NCBI GenBank assembly: GCA_027307165.1
Contig: DAHUXM010000016.1
Location: forward strand, 246,874-310,873
DNA: 64,000 bases
Direction of reading: 5' to 3'
From: Gemmatimonadota bacterium
GTDB lineage: Bacteria; Gemmatimonadota; Gemmatimonadetes; Gemmatimonadales; Gemmatimonadaceae
Shown: positions 33,565 to 44,562 of the stretch, in pieces
Layout of the letters: each line of letters begins with the position of its first letter
Numbering within the stretch: position 1 is the first letter of the stretch
Program-made: the position numbers and the translations under genes
Notes under the pieces: model-generated
Database searches by the model: none
What the model saw: only the letters and a program-made list of their open reading frames with translations
What the model was told of the DNA's origin: nothing

Positions 33565-35076
33565 CTAGCGACGCGGAGTTGCGTTGCTGCTCAATAGCCG
33601 ATCCGTTATCATGTCCGCGATGCGTGCCGCGTCCGCCGTCGGGTCGTTCGTCAGCACGATCACCACGGCGTGCTTGTCCGGAATACGTACGAACGCATTG
33701 CGCTTGCCATCGGCTCCGCCGAACGCGGAAAGCCGCTGCACGCCGTGGTAGGTGTCTGGTTGCCAACCCTTCGCATGGTCCGCACCGGCGTAGGTCCGTG
33801 GGTCTTCGAGTCCGAGCGCGAGTCGATAAAGTTCGTCCACATCGGATTCCACTCTCCCGTCCGCTGCCGCAACAGTTCGATGCAGGCCGATCGGCACACC
33901 CAGCTGCCGGGTGACGCACGCCTGAAGCGGCATCGAGGGTGCGGCCGCTCGCGCACCCGCGCCATTTTCACCAGCCTGCGCACGACCGGCATTGGCCGCT
34001 GGCAGTTGCGCGCACAGAGCGGAAAATACCGCTGACATCTCGCCAAGTTGAAACTGAGGAAGCGTCGTGGTCGGCATGTACTTCGTCTGCGGTGGCACAC
34101 CGTAGGACCGATCGACGAACACCTCGCCGTTCTGCGCGACGAGCACCGTTGCGCCGCCTGCGGTCGGATCATCGTATTTCCGGAAGAGCGAATCGACGAA
34201 CGCACCACTTACGCGCGAATCGTCGGGAGCACGGTGCAGTACGTGGCGAACGCCAAGGTCATACCTGTCACCTGGATGCAACGTGAGAAACGGCTTGCCG
34301 GAATCGGTCGCGTCCCTGCCGCCATACACGAATGCCTTGTCGCGGCCGATGATAGTCGCCGTATCACCGCGCACTACCCACGCCGTTCCTTCGTCCTCGG
34401 AAATCCCGAGCAGATTCGGATGCGAGGTCATGATCGAGTCTGCGAGATCGGCCAGGCGCTCTCGCGCGACGACGTGCTGGTCGATTCCAACGTTGCGCAG
34501 ATACGCGAATCCCTTCTCATAGCCTGGGTAGGCCATGATCCGGTTGTCGTTCGACGGCGCACCACGAATGAGGAAGTCGCCGAGTATCGACGCGCCAGCC
34601 GACGATCCGCCGACGACGCCACCGCGGGCGAGTACGTCTCTGAATGCCTGCTCCGTCTTCGTACCAGCGTATGCATCGACGAGATGAAACTGTCGTCCAC
34701 CCTCGAACCAGACGCCGCCAGCGTGCTCGAGCACCGCTGCGAACGAATCCGCGTCTGCAAGCTTCCGGTCTGTCGTGAAGAGAACGTGCACGTTCCTGGC
34801 GCCAGCGTTCTTCCACATGCGCGCTCCAGGCGCGTCCTGTCCGTACGATGCGGCGCCGCCAGCGTTCGGCACGTCGATGATCAGCGCATCCGGCCCGCCT
34901 GCGGCCTTGATGAAGGCGTCAGTTATCTCCGGGCCGAGCGCGCCGCCGCCAACCACGATCACTGTTCCGTGCGGAGGGCCGACTGTCGTTGCCGTTGATG
35001 TCTGAGCCTGCATGACGCCCGAGACGACAACTGCCGCGACGATTGCGCGATGAACGATGAACAAACGCCCTCCCAT
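33565..35076 (-). CDS. Secreted cyanophycinase-like (S51) protein fused to a degenerate beta-lactamase-like domain
   Basis: A 503-residue exported protein. After a signal peptide (to about residue 25), residues 35-290 match peptidase S51/cyanophycinase: VIVVGGGALG, WFEGGRQ, and nucleophile S159 in GGSSAGASILG (numbering from the ATG at 35076). Residues ~305-503 resemble a class-C beta-lactamase/serine-hydrolase domain: VLVAQNGEVFVDRSYG at its start and FVRIPDKHAVVIVLTND at its end. The SxxK position reads GEMSA, so the nucleophile is lost and the middle is shortened. The S51 half probably cleaves beta-linked or acidic peptides. The second domain may bind substrate. Confidence 0.78.
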   Translation of the reverse strand: MGGRLFIVHRAIVAAVVVSGVMQAQTSTATTVGPPHGTVIVVGGGALGPEITDAFIKAAGGPDALIIDVPNAGGAASYGQDAPGARMWKNAGARNVHVLFTTDRKLADADSFAAVLEHAGGVWFEGGRQFHLVDAYAGTKTEQAFRDVLARGGVVGGSSAGASILGDFLIRGAPSNDNRIMAYPGYEKGFAYLRNVGIDQHVVARERLADLADSIMTSHPNLLGISEDEGTAWVVRGDTATIIGRDKAFVYGGRDATDSGKPFLTLHPGDRYDLGVRHVLHRAPDDSRVSGAFVDSLFRKYDDPTAGGATVLVAQNGEVFVDRSYGVPPQTKYMPTTTLPQFQLGEMSAVFSALCAQLPAANAGRAQAGENGAGARAAAPSMPLQACVTRQLGVPIGLHRTVAAADGRVESDVDELYRLALGLEDPRTYAGADHAKGWQPDTYHGVQRLSAFGGADGKRNAFVRIPDKHAVVIVLTNDPTADAARIADMITDRLLSSNATPRR

Positions 35077-35113
35077 CAAGGAAGTAATGCCGGAACGTTG
35101 GCGATGGGCGCCG

Positions 35114-36145
35114 CTAACCCGCCGTGGCCGGCTCCAGATACACTCGCGCCGCGGCGATCACGCGCTTCTGCACGTCGTGTAGGCTGCCCTCTACCATTGC
35201 ACCCGACGCCTTCACGTGGCCGCCCCCGCCAAATCGATGCGCAAACTCGTTCGCGTCCACACCACGTGTGGTGCGAAATGAAATCTTCACGCGATTGTGG
35301 CCGAGGTCGCGAAAGAAGATCGCCATGCGCGTTCCGGCGACAGACCGCGCATGCTCGGCGATCCCTTCGAGGTCCTCCGGCCGTACGTTGTGCTTCTCCG
35401 TCGCGCCAGCTGGAACCGATATCCACGTCAGACCGTAGGTCGGATCGACCTCGAGCGTCGCAAGCGCTTCGCGGAGCAACGTGAGACGGCCCACCGGCAT
35501 CGACGCATAAATGCGCTGGTACATCTCTTCCGGCTCGACACCTTCGGCGAGCAACTGCGCGGCCACAGCGTGACACCGCGGCGACGTATTGCTGAAACGG
35601 AAGCCGCCGGTGTCCGTAACGAGCGCCACGTACAGTGAATTTGCAATCGCGGGCGTCATGTCGAAGCCGAGCACGAGTGCAACGTCGTACACGAGCTCGC
35701 CGGTCGCGCACGCGGTCGTATCCGACAGTATCTCCTCACTCGGCGGGTCATCGCTCGGGACATGGTGATCGATCACCAGCTTCGGCACCTGAAGCTCGCG
35801 GACGACATCAGCGAGTTTCCCAAGTCTGCGAAGGTCGGCTATGTCGAGCACGATGACGACGTCCGCCTTGCGCATGACGTCCGCGCCACGGTCGCTCAGC
35901 TCGACCATGCGTACGTCGTCGCCGAGCAGAAAGCGAAACATCTCGGGCCATGGCGTCGGATTGACGATGGTGACCGTCATCCCGCGCTGCGCCAGCATCC
36001 GCGCAAGCGCGGTTTCCGAGCCGCAGCCGTCGCCGTCGGAGTTGATGTGGGTGGATAAAACAATCGAGCGTCCCGCGCGCAGCTCGCGCGCGAGACGCTC
36101 GATAGCCGTCCGGCGGGCGGCCGGAACGACTAGAAGATCACGCAC
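35114..36145 (-). CDS. nrnA: NanoRNase/pAp phosphatase (DHH/DHHA1)
   Basis: The 343-residue protein has the DHH-family motifs: LSTHINSDGDGCGSE, VLDIADLRRLGKL, the DHH at VIDHHVPSDDP, and TDTGGFRFSN. The C-terminal DHHA1 domain has FGGGGHVKASGAMVEGS, which binds the nucleotide end. It degrades 2-5-mer RNA and may dephosphorylate pAp, with two Mn ions, in the cytoplasm. The start is taken as GTG 36145, whose frame overlaps the end of the permease gene by eight bases. Confidence 0.9.
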   Translation of the reverse strand: MRDLLVVPAARRTAIERLARELRAGRSIVLSTHINSDGDGCGSETALARMLAQRGMTVTIVNPTPWPEMFRFLLGDDVRMVELSDRGADVMRKADVVIVLDIADLRRLGKLADVVRELQVPKLVIDHHVPSDDPPSEEILSDTTACATGELVYDVALVLGFDMTPAIANSLYVALVTDTGGFRFSNTSPRCHAVAAQLLAEGVEPEEMYQRIYASMPVGRLTLLREALATLEVDPTYGLTWISVPAGATEKHNVRPEDLEGIAEHARSVAGTRMAIFFRDLGHNRVKISFRTTRGVDANEFAHRFGGGGHVKASGAMVEGSLHDVQKRVIAAARVYLEPATAG

Positions 36146-37682
36146 CAACCTTTTCGGCCCGCCCGAGCTTCGAATGACTCTTCCCGTAGAGGAAGTAAAT
36201 CAGGAGACCAAGTACCATCCATACGATCAGACGGATCCACGTATCACTCGGAAGCGATCCCATGAGCGCGCCGCAGCTGATGATGCCGAGGATCGGAACG
36301 AGTGGAACGAGCGGCGTACGAAACGGACGCTCGAGGTTCGGCTGACGATACCGCAACACGATCACGCCAGCGCAGACGATGACGAACGCGAGCAGTGTGC
36401 CGATCGAGACGAGCTCTCCGAGAAGACCGATCGGAAAGTAGCCGGCGATGACCGCCGCGACGACGCCTGTGAGGATCGTCGTGACGTATGGCGTCTGGAA
36501 CTTCGGGTGAACCTTGCCGAACACGGGTGGGAGCAGACCATCGCGTGCCATCGAGAAGAAGATGCGCGGCTGTCCCATGAGCATCACGAGCACGACCGAT
36601 GCAAGACCGGCGATCGCGCCGATGTTGACGATCGGGCGCATCCACGCGAGCGCGGGGCCGGCGGCGGCAATTGCGACGAACACCGGATGCGGCACGTCCA
36701 GAGTCTTGTAGTTGGCAAGGCCTGTCATGACGAGCGACATGAGGATGTACAGCACGGTGCAGATCGCGAGCGACGCGAGAATGCCTATAGGCATGTCGCG
36801 TTGTGGATTCTTCGCCTCCTGCGCAGCCGTGGACACCGCGTCGAAGCCTATGTAGGAGAAGAATACGACACCCGCCGCACGCGCAACGCCACTCCATCCA
36901 AAGTCACCGAAGTGGCCCGTGTTGGCCGGTATGAACGGATGCCAGTTCGCCTTGTTCACGTATGCGAAACCGAAGGCGATGACAAGCAGTACGATCGCGA
37001 CCTTAACGATCACGATGATGTTGTTGAAGTTCGCCGATTCCTTGATGCCCACTACCAGCAGTACCGTCATGAGCAGCGTGAGCACGATCGCCGGAACGTT
37101 GATGACGCCCTGCACGGCAGTCAGACCCGGAGCGCAGGTGGCGAGCGTGTCGGTGACGATCTGGTTGGTCGTCGGTGATATACACAACGTCGACTGCACG
37201 AGATGGTGCGTCCCAACCACTCGCAGCGGAGCCTGGGCATACTGATACGGAATGTGAAGCCCGATCTCGTTCATGAACGCCGTGAAGTACCCGCTCCAGC
37301 CTACAGCGACAGTTGCGGCTCCGAACAGATACTCGAGGATCAGATCCCAGCCAATGATCCACGCGATGAACTCGCCAAGTGTTGCATAACCATAGGTGTA
37401 CGCGCTTCCGGCGATGGGAATCATCGCCGCGAATTCGGCGTAGCACAGGCCGGCGAAGAGACAGCCTATTCCAGCCAGGATGAATGAGTAGACGACTCCC
37501 GGACCGGCGTGTTGCGCTGCTGCGGTTCCGGTAAGGACGAAAATTCCTGCGCCGATGATGGCGCCAATGCCGAGAGTTGTAAGGTTGAGCGCGCCAAGCG
37601 CGCGGCGCAACGTTCGCTCCTCTCCCTCCCCACTCGCTTCAGCCTGAAGCAGCGCGATGCTCTTCCGCGACCCAAGTCCCAT
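36138..37682 (-). CDS. APC-family amino acid permease (cationic amino acid transporter-like)
   Basis: The start at 37682 has GAGGGG upstream and the typical cytoplasmic N-terminus (LRRALGALNLTTLGIGAIIGAGIFVLTG). A longer frame is rejected. The 514-residue protein has about 14 membrane helices and the consensus GxG(I/V)xxG of APC carriers in helix 1, with EYLFGAATVAVGWSGY further on. A ~50-residue loop between helices 5 and 6 contains paired cysteines. It imports amino acids by proton or exchange coupling. nrnA follows with a short overlap. Confidence 0.9.
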   Translation of the reverse strand: MGLGSRKSIALLQAEASGEGEERTLRRALGALNLTTLGIGAIIGAGIFVLTGTAAAQHAGPGVVYSFILAGIGCLFAGLCYAEFAAMIPIAGSAYTYGYATLGEFIAWIIGWDLILEYLFGAATVAVGWSGYFTAFMNEIGLHIPYQYAQAPLRVVGTHHLVQSTLCISPTTNQIVTDTLATCAPGLTAVQGVINVPAIVLTLLMTVLLVVGIKESANFNNIIVIVKVAIVLLVIAFGFAYVNKANWHPFIPANTGHFGDFGWSGVARAAGVVFFSYIGFDAVSTAAQEAKNPQRDMPIGILASLAICTVLYILMSLVMTGLANYKTLDVPHPVFVAIAAAGPALAWMRPIVNIGAIAGLASVVLVMLMGQPRIFFSMARDGLLPPVFGKVHPKFQTPYVTTILTGVVAAVIAGYFPIGLLGELVSIGTLLAFVIVCAGVIVLRYRQPNLERPFRTPLVPLVPILGIISCGALMGSLPSDTWIRLIVWMVLGLLIYFLYGKSHSKLGRAEKVGA

Positions 37683-37885
37683 GTAATCCCCTCGACGAGT
37701 TCCTGCATCCGGGGCCCGCACGCGAACAGACGCGGCGGCACCCCGGATCGTGTGTGGCACAATCCAGAGCCCTGCCTGCAACAAACTACCACTACGATGT
37801 CTTACTACGGTGAACGGGTGCCGTGCGTTGGTGGCGCCCCTGCTCAGTCACACTGGAGAAGGCGACAGCCGAGCGCTATCGTCCG

Positions 37886-39439
<1,554 letters not shown>

Positions 39440-39447
39440 CTAATGTA

Positions 39448-39882
39448 TCACACTCGACCAATCGTCCGCAAACGCCGGCGAACCCGTCGCGGAAGGAAAA
39501 ATGAAGCCGCACCCAGCACCCGCTCGAGGTTGAGCTCGTCCAGCTCGTCCGGATCGCCCATCCAATGCTCCAGAATCACCTCGCGGCCCGCGCTTTTCAG
39601 CAGTTGCCGGATCGCCAGCACCAGAACGAAAACGTCGTCCACCTCTCCGATCAGCGGGATGAAGTCCGGAAACACATCCTCGGGAATCATCACGTAAGCC
39701 ACGGCTCCGGCAACTAGCAGCTTGTCCAGCAGCTCGACCCGGGGGTCCATTATCAGACCGTATAAAAGCCGAAGGAAGTTCGGTAGCTCGCGAACGGCGT
39801 CGATAACGGTGCGCTTGTGGCCTGCGGCGGGCCGTGCGGCGCTGGGCCGGCGACGGCGCGATCTCGGGGTTGTCGTTTCCAT
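39448..39882 (-). CDS. YkvA/DUF1232 membrane protein
   Basis: The 144-residue protein has a basic N-terminus, then LPNFLRLLYGLIMDPRVELLDKLLVAGAVAYVMIPEDVFPDFIPLIGEVDDVFVLVLAI, the DUF1232 core with its DxxPDFIPxxGxxDD signature. It is a short inner-membrane protein of unknown function. It follows the L,D-transpeptidase gene by 36 bp and is probably the last gene of that envelope operon. Confidence 0.88.
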   Translation of the reverse strand: METTTPRSRRRRPSAARPAAGHKRTVIDAVRELPNFLRLLYGLIMDPRVELLDKLLVAGAVAYVMIPEDVFPDFIPLIGEVDDVFVLVLAIRQLLKSAGREVILEHWMGDPDELDELNLERVLGAASFFLPRRVRRRLRTIGRV

Positions 39883-39918
39883 TGGTTCCTCAGGCGATGC
39901 GAGAGCTGTGCCGTACGC

Positions 39919-40743
39919 TCAGTAGATGTAAACGGGCGTCCCGACCGCCACCATCGGGTAGAGCGTCTCGACGTCCTGGTTCAACATTCGCACGCAGCCG
40001 TGACTTACGGAATGGCCCACCGAGCTTGGCTCGTCGGTTCCGTGAATCCCGTACCCGTCGCCCAGATCGAGTCGCCTTGTGCCGAGCGTGCCCAGATAAC
40101 GGCGCTGGACGGTGCCGAACGGTGGGACGATGAGGTTTCCCTTGGCAATGAGCTCATGGCCTTCCTTGGGCGCCGGTGCCGGCTGGCCGTCCGGCATGAT
40201 GACCTCGGATCCCTGCACTGTGTAGCCGTCGTAATTCTGGCCACGCTCCAGATGCACCAGCCCGACGCCGCGCGCGCGTGCCTGCTCGACGTAATGCCAG
40301 TCCGGTGGCACCCACGCCGGATTGGAGTCCTTTGACTGTACCACCAGGCGCCCACGGGGTGTCTCGAAACGCCAGTGTTGCCCGCTGCTGCCGCCGACGA
40401 GCTCCTTGCCGCTCGCAGTTGCGACGGGCGCGGTGAACAGCACGCTGTCACCCTGCTTGTACCACAATCTGTGGTCGGCAATGCTGATGACGATGTACGG
40501 CGAATTCGCGTTGGGCGCAGGCGCCTCCACCAGCTTGCGCATGCTGTCTGATTCAACGCCGGCCTGCGCGCGCAGTGCGCTCAGCAGATCGAGATTGTCG
40601 TTGAATACCATGCGGTTGACGTCGCGCTCGAATCTCAGTTCCGCGGTATCGTGCAGCAGCTTTACACTCAGCAGGATGGCGACGCCGATGCCGAGTATGA
40701 GCAGCCACGCGATCGCCACCCCGTGTCGCAGGAATTTCAGCAT
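39919..40743 (-). CDS. L,D-transpeptidase (YkuD), membrane-anchored
   Basis: The 274-residue protein has one N-terminal membrane helix (about 8-30), a helical linker and a C-terminal YkuD domain. The catalytic motif HSVSHGCVRM holds C250 with H248 and R252, and the upstream IHGTDEP supplies the usual histidine. It forms 3-3 peptidoglycan cross-links or attaches proteins to the wall in the periplasm. Its start shares one base with the stop of a paralogous but catalytically empty protein, so both are translated together. Confidence 0.93.
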   Translation of the reverse strand: MLKFLRHGVAIAWLLILGIGVAILLSVKLLHDTAELRFERDVNRMVFNDNLDLLSALRAQAGVESDSMRKLVEAPAPNANSPYIVISIADHRLWYKQGDSVLFTAPVATASGKELVGGSSGQHWRFETPRGRLVVQSKDSNPAWVPPDWHYVEQARARGVGLVHLERGQNYDGYTVQGSEVIMPDGQPAPAPKEGHELIAKGNLIVPPFGTVQRRYLGTLGTRRLDLGDGYGIHGTDEPSSVGHSVSHGCVRMLNQDVETLYPMVAVGTPVYIY

Positions 40744-41402
40744 CAGTAGAAGTACACGCTCATTCCAGCGCTGACATTCGGCAGAATTGCGCGAAGATCA
40801 GCGGGATCCACGCGAACGTTGCCGGCGGCGACCGAATCGGAGTCCGCACCTGCATAGATGCGCGCATCACCGTTGAGCACGAGGGCCGGAGCGTCGCCGG
40901 CTATCACCTGCTGCACCGTACGTTGGCCGCGCGGCAGAGTCATGGCCGTGGTGTCGCCGCTACTTGTCTTGAATCCCGGCACCTTCGCAGGAGCGAGCGC
41001 TACACGCATCACACGCAGCAGTGCACCGTCTCGCTCGAGATACATGACGCCGCTGTCCACTGCGATCGACAGATGCAATCGCGGATCGAAGTGCGCCTGG
41101 CGCTTGGCGAGCTCGATTGCAAGCCGCACCTTGTCCTGCTCCTGCTGCACGACGACATCGCTCTTTTTTCGCTCGGCATCCGTCATGCCGGAACGGAGTC
41201 GCGCGATCTCCTGCCCATAGGCGGCGCGTCTGTAGAACAGCCACATATCGCCCGCGACGAGGAAGAGAAACACGAGCGCAATGATCTTGAGGAATGTCGG
41301 ATATGCTTCCCTGAATCCCTGCCAACCTTCACGCCGTCGGTCGCCGCCACGTGACGTGGCGCGGCGGTCGCCGGGGTCCTGCAGATCGTGCGAATCGGTC
41401 AT
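40743..41402 (-). CDS. Membrane-anchored L,D-transpeptidase-like protein lacking the catalytic motif
   Basis: The 219-residue protein has a charged N-terminus, one membrane helix at about 37-56 (FLKIIALVFLFLVAGDMWLF), a coiled coil to ~105 and a beta-rich C-terminal domain. It ends AGMSVYFY, the counterpart of GTPVYIY at the end of the neighbouring transpeptidase. The HGC motif is absent, so no cross-linking activity is expected. It probably partners or regulates the active enzyme. It overlaps its neighbours by one and four bases. Confidence 0.7.
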   Translation of the reverse strand: MTDSHDLQDPGDRRATSRGGDRRREGWQGFREAYPTFLKIIALVFLFLVAGDMWLFYRRAAYGQEIARLRSGMTDAERKKSDVVVQQEQDKVRLAIELAKRQAHFDPRLHLSIAVDSGVMYLERDGALLRVMRVALAPAKVPGFKTSSGDTTAMTLPRGQRTVQQVIAGDAPALVLNGDARIYAGADSDSVAAGNVRVDPADLRAILPNVSAGMSVYFY

Positions 41403-42082
41403 CTAATTCGGCGAAGGGTCTGAATGTCGAGGATGGGAATCCCGACGGGATCGCTGCGTCCATCGCGCACTCGCGCAGTGACTGTGATCCTCGCAAGAGG
41501 CTGTAATGCACGAGCCGTGCCCATCAGCGAAGGCGGCACTACAAGATACAGCAATGCATTCTCCGAATTGGGCCCCCGCGCGAGGATGTACGGCTCCTCG
41601 TCCGCCATTCCATGGCGCAGTGGATCCGCCGTTTGCAGCGCAAGGAACTCCACGTTCCACATCACCATCTTTCCACGCGTGCCCACGGGATCCGCTCTCA
41701 TATCCGCCGCGCTCAAGTTTGCGCGAAATGCGGTGTCGGCGGGAACCAGCACAGAATCCGGCACCCATCCCTCGATGCGCACACGCGACCAGCCGCGATC
41801 GCGAGCAATCACTTCGACGTTCGCACTCTTCTGCAATTGTCCGATCGCAGCAGACGACGGCGCATCGCGCAGCACTGATGGAACCGCAAGGTTGTATGAA
41901 TCGTTGCTGACCGCCGGTGCGGCGGCGGCGGATGCGGCAGCGGGTGTGGGCGATGGCGATGGCGACTTCGCGCGCGAAGCCGCCTGGGCGCCGAGCGGAG
42001 CGCCAGAGGGAATCGCAGCCGCAACGGCCAACGCCGCAAATGCGACGCGCACCGCGCGACCGATCGTCTCGTTTCGCACCAT
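41399..42082 (-). CDS. Secreted SH3-like domain protein
   Basis: The start is taken at 42082, where MVRNETIGRAVRVAFAALAVAAAIPSGAPLGAQA forms a signal peptide. A start at 42151 would precede it with an unlikely leader. The 227-residue product has a Ser/Pro/Ala-rich linker and a bacterial SH3-like segment, LQKSANVEVIARDRGWSRVRIEGWVPDSVL, near its centre. SH3b domains often bind peptidoglycan. The stop overlaps the next gene (ATGA), making it the first gene of the transpeptidase operon. Confidence 0.72.
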   Translation of the reverse strand: MVRNETIGRAVRVAFAALAVAAAIPSGAPLGAQAASRAKSPSPSPTPAAASAAAAPAVSNDSYNLAVPSVLRDAPSSAAIGQLQKSANVEVIARDRGWSRVRIEGWVPDSVLVPADTAFRANLSAADMRADPVGTRGKMVMWNVEFLALQTADPLRHGMADEEPYILARGPNSENALLYLVVPPSLMGTARALQPLARITVTARVRDGRSDPVGIPILDIQTLRRIR

Positions 42083-42216
42083 TGTCAAATCGGACTCGCA
42101 CGGCACGAATCCACCGCCGTTCTGGTGCACATTCACATACAGGTGACGCATGGGGGGAGGACGCGTAGATTAGACGGTTTCGTGGTTCTTTCCTTCATTA
42201 CACCCAACGAGCGAAC

Positions 42217-43794
42217 ATGGCAACGACCGGGCAGCCCCGAAAGGCTGGAGAAGCTGAGCAATCCGGCGGTCAGGTCGCCCTCATCGTGCTCGACGGGTGG
42301 GGCTTCCGCGCTCAACGCGAAGGCAACGCGATCGCACTGGCTCAGACGCCCACGTGGGATACGCTCTGGAGCCTGCGCTCGCGCTCTCTGCTGGAAGCGT
42401 CCGGCCTACGAGTGGGACTGCCCGCGGGACAGATGGGTAACAGCGAGGTCGGTCACCTGAACCTCGGTGCGGGCCGCGTCGTCATGCAGGATCTGGTTCG
42501 CATCTCTGCCGCCGTCGCCGACGGGTCGTTCTTCCGGAACCCGGCGCTCGTCGCCGCTTGCGACGCAGCGAGGCGTGGTCACACGCTCCACGTCATGGGG
42601 CTGCTCGGCGGTGGCGGCGTGCACGCAATCGATGCGCACCTCCGTGCCGTGATCGACATGGCGGAGCGGCTCAAGGTACCGCGCGTTGCACTTCACCTGC
42701 TGACCGACGGACGCGATACCCTTCCCCAGTCCGCGCTCGGATACCTGCGTGAGCTGCTCGAGTACGCAAACGGCCGCGCACAGGTTGCCAGCATTGGCGG
42801 GCGGTACTACGGGATGGATCGGGACAAGCGCTGGCAGCGCACCGAGCTGTTCTATCGCGCGGCCGTCGATGGTGTTGGTCCGTCTGCAACGGACCCGATC
42901 GCTGCGGTGAAACATGCCTACGACGACGGCGTGACCGACGAGTTCATCCTGCCCGTCGTAATCACGCACGACGGCGCACCTGTTGCACCGATGCGCGACG
43001 GCGACGCCGTCATCTGCTTCAACTACCGGTCCGATCGCATGCGCCAGATCGTTCGCGCGATGACCGACCCCGGCTTCGACGGGTTCGACATTTCGAAGCG
43101 TCCCTCGCTCACGGTCACGACCATGACGCAGTACGATGCGACGTTCGACGTGAACGTTGCGTTCGCACCGTTCTCGATGTCGCGCATAGTCGCCGAAGTT
43201 GTTTCGGAAGCGGGCAAGTCGATGTTGAAGACCGCCGAGACGGAGAAATATCCGCACGTGACGTATTTCTTCAATGGCGGCGTGGAACCGCCATATCCCG
43301 GCGAGGACCGACGCCTCGTTCCCAGTCAGAAGGTTGCAACGTACGATCTCGCACCGGAGATGAGCGCGCGCGGAGTAGCCGATGTGCTTTGCGCCTCGAT
43401 CGATAAACGCGAGCACGACTTCACTCTGTGCAACTTCGCCAACGCCGATATGGTCGGGCACACCGGCTCGATGCCGGCGACGATCGCCGCTGTCGAAACG
43501 GTCGACAGCTGTCTCGAGCGGATCATCCGAAGTGCACGCAAATCAGGAACGCGCCTCGTCATAACCGCCGACCACGGCAACGCGGAGATGATGATCGACC
43601 CCGAGACCGGTGGCCCGCACACGGCACACACGAGCAATCCGGTGCCAATCGTATTCTTCAACCCCCACGGAGACGAGCCAGCCCTCCGCGGCGGCGGCGC
43701 GCTCTGCGACGTCGGACCCACGATCCTCGGTATGCTGGGCATCGAGGCACCACCGGAAATGACCGGGGTAGATCTTTTCCGCCTCGAGTCGTGA
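42217..43794 (+). CDS. gpmI: 2,3-bisphosphoglycerate-independent phosphoglycerate mutase
   Basis: The 525-residue protein has VLDGWGFR with the first metal aspartate and MGNSEVGHLNLGAG with the phosphorylated S76. Further family motifs are LTDGRDTLP, GRYYGMDRDKRW, and NFANADMVGHTG with TADHGNAE near the end. It interconverts 3- and 2-phosphoglycerate in glycolysis with two Mn ions. The gene is divergent from the SH3/transpeptidase operon and followed closely by a secreted-protein gene. Confidence 0.96.
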   Translation: MATTGQPRKAGEAEQSGGQVALIVLDGWGFRAQREGNAIALAQTPTWDTLWSLRSRSLLEASGLRVGLPAGQMGNSEVGHLNLGAGRVVMQDLVRISAAVADGSFFRNPALVAACDAARRGHTLHVMGLLGGGGVHAIDAHLRAVIDMAERLKVPRVALHLLTDGRDTLPQSALGYLRELLEYANGRAQVASIGGRYYGMDRDKRWQRTELFYRAAVDGVGPSATDPIAAVKHAYDDGVTDEFILPVVITHDGAPVAPMRDGDAVICFNYRSDRMRQIVRAMTDPGFDGFDISKRPSLTVTTMTQYDATFDVNVAFAPFSMSRIVAEVVSEAGKSMLKTAETEKYPHVTYFFNGGVEPPYPGEDRRLVPSQKVATYDLAPEMSARGVADVLCASIDKREHDFTLCNFANADMVGHTGSMPATIAAVETVDSCLERIIRSARKSGTRLVITADHGNAEMMIDPETGGPHTAHTSNPVPIVFFNPHGDEPALRGGGALCDVGPTILGMLGIEAPPEMTGVDLFRLES

Positions 43795-43814
43795 AGCCTA
43801 CTAAAATTACGTAC

Positions 43815-44516
43815 ATGTCAAAGATTCTCCGCGCTATCGCTCTCCTCTCGCTGGTCGCCGGCCCGTCGGGACTCGCCGCCCAGGTAGTGGTGGGTCACAC
43901 GCCCGAGACGAGCCCATACCGCGACATCACCGCTTCACAGCGCTTGACGATATTCGGCGGCCATTTCAACGTGCAGAAGGACGAGGTCGGCGCCACGCCG
44001 CAAAGTGGCACCAGCATCGGTCTGCGCTACTCCATACCCGTGGCGGGTCCGGCGGATTTCTACGCCCGTTTCGAGCGCGTCAGCTCGCATCGCGACGCGT
44101 TCAATCCCACAAAGCCCGCTGAAACGCGCTCCCTCGGGACGCAGAACCTGGGATTGTTCATCGCCGACCTCGGCTTCGACTTCAATCTGACGGGCCGGCG
44201 GACCTGGCATGGAGTGGTGCCGCTGCTCGGCTTCGGGCTCGGTATCACCAGCGCGCCAACCACGACCAAGGACGACCCGTACGACTTCGGAACTCAGTTC
44301 TCCTTTTCCCTCGAAGGAGGCGTCCGCATCAATCCTACAAATTCCTGGGAAATCAGGTTGAACGCCAAGCCGACGTTCTATCAGAATCACTACCCGACGC
44401 AATATTATGCCACGCCGACGGGTGGCACCCCGCTGCTGGACAAGTCCACGGCTCGCAGCGGCTTCAGGCACGGTATCGATTACACCGCCGGTTTGTCGTT
44501 CCCGCTGTTCCGCTAG
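43815..44516 (+). CDS. Secreted beta-rich protein, possible outer-membrane barrel
   Basis: ATG 43815 gives 233 residues with a signal peptide, MSKILRAIALLSLVAGPSGLAAQ. The same frame is open far upstream inside gpmI, but that part is an antisense-like artefact. The mature part has alternating polar/hydrophobic strands with Gly and aromatic residues, and ends in SFPLFR-like aromatic sequence typical of small barrels (TAGLSFPLF). No named family is recognised. Its start is 20 bases after the gpmI stop. Confidence 0.6.
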   Translation: MSKILRAIALLSLVAGPSGLAAQVVVGHTPETSPYRDITASQRLTIFGGHFNVQKDEVGATPQSGTSIGLRYSIPVAGPADFYARFERVSSHRDAFNPTKPAETRSLGTQNLGLFIADLGFDFNLTGRRTWHGVVPLLGFGLGITSAPTTTKDDPYDFGTQFSFSLEGGVRINPTNSWEIRLNAKPTFYQNHYPTQYYATPTGGTPLLDKSTARSGFRHGIDYTAGLSFPLFR

Positions 44517-44540
44517 CGTCGCGGGCATCCGGCTTGCACG

Positions 44541-44561
44541 GTGAGCTTTCAGGAGGCTCAC
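44541..44561 (+). promoter_or_regulatory. Hairpin presenting the BON gene ribosome binding site in its loop
   Basis: GTGAGC (44541-44546) pairs with GCTCAC (44556-44561). The loop and the stem edge hold AGGAGG (44551-44556), and the ATG is at 44563. The structure could control access of ribosomes. Confidence 0.4.
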
Positions 44562-44562
44562 A

